64,000 bases of DNA from NCBI GenBank assembly GCA_910577325.1, contig CAJTMR010000004.1, forward strand, positions 62,001 to 126,000, read 5' to 3'. A model generated the notes under the pieces. It was not told where the DNA came from. It saw only the letters and a program-made list of their open reading frames with translations, and ran no database searches. Below, piece by piece: positions 62,455-64,000 of this stretch. Made by a program: the position numbers and the translations under genes. This DNA is from an uncultured Parabacteroides sp. GTDB lineage: Bacteria > Bacteroidota > Bacteroidia > Bacteroidales > Tannerellaceae. Every line of letters starts with the position of its first letter. Positions within the stretch are counted from its first letter, which is position 1.

Positions 62455-64000
62455 TTAGAATGTAAGATTTAATCCCAACATATAGGAACGTGCGGTCGGG
62501 TAACAAGAAATGATATCTGCATTCGTATCCGTACCGTCGAAGTTCATTGCATTTTTTACATTACTGAATGTGCATACGTTGTTAATACTTGCATTGACAT
62601 TTAGTGCAGTGATGCCGATCGGATTCAAGATACTTTTCGGCAGATTATAACCTAACGTGATGTTTTTCAGTTGTACGTAGTTCATTTTTTTGTAAAATTC
62701 ATGTTTGTCATACGGAATATAACCTGCTGATGTATATTCGGTACTTGGGTTTTCTGGTGTCCAGTAGCCCATGTTTGCAAGATAGTTGTATTTTTGTCCC
62801 CAACGTTCGATGTTTTGGTCTCTCATGATTTTAGTGACACCGAATGTTCCGTTGAACAAGAATGAGAGTGTAAAGTCTTTATATGTGATCGTGTTACCGA
62901 GAGACATAATAAAACTTGGCAGTTTGGACCCGATGATCTGTTTGTCTTTGGCTGTGATCGTACCGTCTCCGTCAGTATCTTCCATCTTGGCATAGCCTGG
63001 TTTTGCGCCTTTTTGATATTCAATGCCTTCTTCATTTAAGAATTTCTGGCTTGTAGCATCCCAACTGATGGTATGTCCGTTCATTTCGAACGTTTCGTTT
63101 TCCTGGAAGATACCAGCTACATTATAATCGTAATGAACACGTAACGGTTCGCCGATAAACCATTTGTTTGTTATATCATCTTTACCGTCACCGCGCAATT
63201 CGATAATTTTGTCACGGTTCAAGGAAAAGTTGAAGTTTGAGCTCCAACGGAAATCATTGGTCGAAACATTGATCGAATTTAAATTCAATTCCACACCCGT
63301 GTTACGTGTTTTACCGACATTGTCCATAATGGAACTGTATCCGTTCATGATGGGAACTGTACGACTCATCAACAAATCGGAAGTGTTAGCCACATAGAAG
63401 TCGATACTGCCGGACAGACGGCTGTTGAAAAAACTGAAATCCACACCTGCATTGACTGTACGTGTGGTTTCCCACTTTAAGTTAGGGTTTCCGACACCGT
63501 TGTTAGGTAGGAGTACGCCATTGACAGTCGTTCCTTTGTCTCCCCAAATGTAATTGGTTAGTTGTAGGCGGTCGAGTGTCTGGTAAGCTTTGATGGCTTG
63601 GTTTCCATTTGAACCCCATGAAAGGCGTATTTTTAGCATATCCAAATAATTGGAAGTACTTTCCATAAATTCTTCTGAAGAAATATTCCAAGCGGCAGCG
63701 ACAGAAGGGAAAAATGCGTATTTATTATTTGTACCGAATGCAGAATAACCGTCTGAACGACCGGTAACAGTTAGTAAATATCTGTTTGCGTAACTGTAGT
63801 TTAAACGTAACATATAGGATAACATGGCTGTTTCTGTTAGTTCGGAAGTCAGTTCTTTGTTTTCTTCTGCACCAGCCATGTTATGATATTCGGAGTCATC
63901 GTTTACGAAACTTGTACCGGATTGTTTGGATTTTTCCAAAGATGTCTGCTGCATACTGAACAGAGCTGTAGCATCGATCTTATGTTTTCCAAATTCACGT
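62455..64000 (-). CDS. SusC-family TonB-dependent receptor, C-terminal part (cut by window edge)
   Basis: The last 515 or so residues of a SusC barrel are visible; the N-terminus lies to the right of the window. Typical segments are YLLTVTGRSDGYSAFGTNNKYAFFPSVAAAWNISSEEFM, LKWETTRTVNAGVDFSFFNSRLSGSIDFYVANTSDLLM and the terminal strand ARSYMLGLNLTF. It forms a pair with the SusD at 60823-62433. Nothing in the visible part suggests an inversion site. Confidence 0.95.
   Translation of the reverse strand, partial: REFGKHKIDATALFSMQQTSLEKSKQSGTSFVNDDSEYHNMAGAEENKELTSELTETAMLSYMLRLNYSYANRYLLTVTGRSDGYSAFGTNNKYAFFPSVAAAWNISSEEFMESTSNYLDMLKIRLSWGSNGNQAIKAYQTLDRLQLTNYIWGDKGTTVNGVLLPNNGVGNPNLKWETTRTVNAGVDFSFFNSRLSGSIDFYVANTSDLLMSRTVPIMNGYSSIMDNVGKTRNTGVELNLNSINVSTNDFRWSSNFNFSLNRDKIIELRGDGKDDITNKWFIGEPLRVHYDYNVAGIFQENETFEMNGHTISWDATSQKFLNEEGIEYQKGAKPGYAKMEDTDGDGTITAKDKQIIGSKLPSFIMSLGNTITYKDFTLSFLFNGTFGVTKIMRDQNIERWGQKYNYLANMGYWTPENPSTEYTSAGYIPYDKHEFYKKMNYVQLKNITLGYNLPKSILNPIGITALNVNASINNVCTFSNVKNAMNFDGTDTNADIISCYPTARSYMLGLNLTF

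Overview
The window looks like chromosomal DNA of a gut Bacteroidales, most likely Parabacteroides or a close relative. This rests on four things: SusC/SusD pairs, a hybrid two-component sensor, GldB and an inositol-lipid gene cluster; many -7 boxes of the form TAnnTTTG (typically TATCTTTG); no obvious Shine-Dalgarno sites; and moderate GC. The genus is an inference; no rRNA or tRNA gene was seen.

Layout. Positions 1-6876 hold two head-to-head SusC loci. The left one (minus strand, cut by the window edge) has a promoter, signal peptide and N-terminal domain. The right one (plus strand: SusC, SusD and a lipoprotein gene with an internal stop) has no promoter, start or signal peptide. A 63-bp inverted repeat (57/63 identical) lies inside both SusC reading frames and brackets about 1 kb carrying the promoter and 5' end. 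This is the arrangement of a DNA-inversion switch: flipping the segment would give the silent right SusC an in-frame head and leave the left one headless.

Positions 6877-7890 hold a 720-bp element with 19-bp perfect terminal inverted repeats and a 9-bp target duplication. A second copy (34706-35254) has a 10-bp duplication, and a third, one-ended copy (about 57890-58357) supplies the last codons of a glycoside hydrolase gene. None encodes a transposase, so these look like non-autonomous, MITE-like elements.

Positions 7891-28439 are mostly housekeeping: a CNNM/CorC-type membrane protein, GldB, a MATE exporter, DNA polymerase III delta', asparaginase, a tyrosine recombinase, RarA, serC-serA-DUF1015, a DUF6261-type protein, an NlpC/P60 lipoprotein, SerS, a four-module sulfur-handling oxidoreductase with a MarR regulator, and two envelope proteins. 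Positions 28559-32604 are an inositol-lipid cluster: myo-inositol-phosphate synthase, PgpA-like phosphatase, GtrA-like protein, CDP-alcohol phosphatidyltransferase and a PAP2/AUR1-like enzyme. Next come a small RRM protein, an outer-membrane protein, an orphan ECF sigma factor, a THUMP-like methyltransferase, an AspT/YidE transporter and SbcD-SbcC.

Positions 43496-64000 are a minus-strand polysaccharide-utilisation region: SusC (partial)-SusD, a predicted glycoside hydrolase, a hybrid two-component sensor, a second SusC-SusD, a GH105 unsaturated glycuronyl hydrolase, and a large exported protein joining an HzsA-like region with two CxxCH haem motifs to a formylglycine-enzyme-like domain that lacks the catalytic cysteines. 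GH105 points to a pectic (rhamnogalacturonan-like) substrate or another unsaturated uronide.
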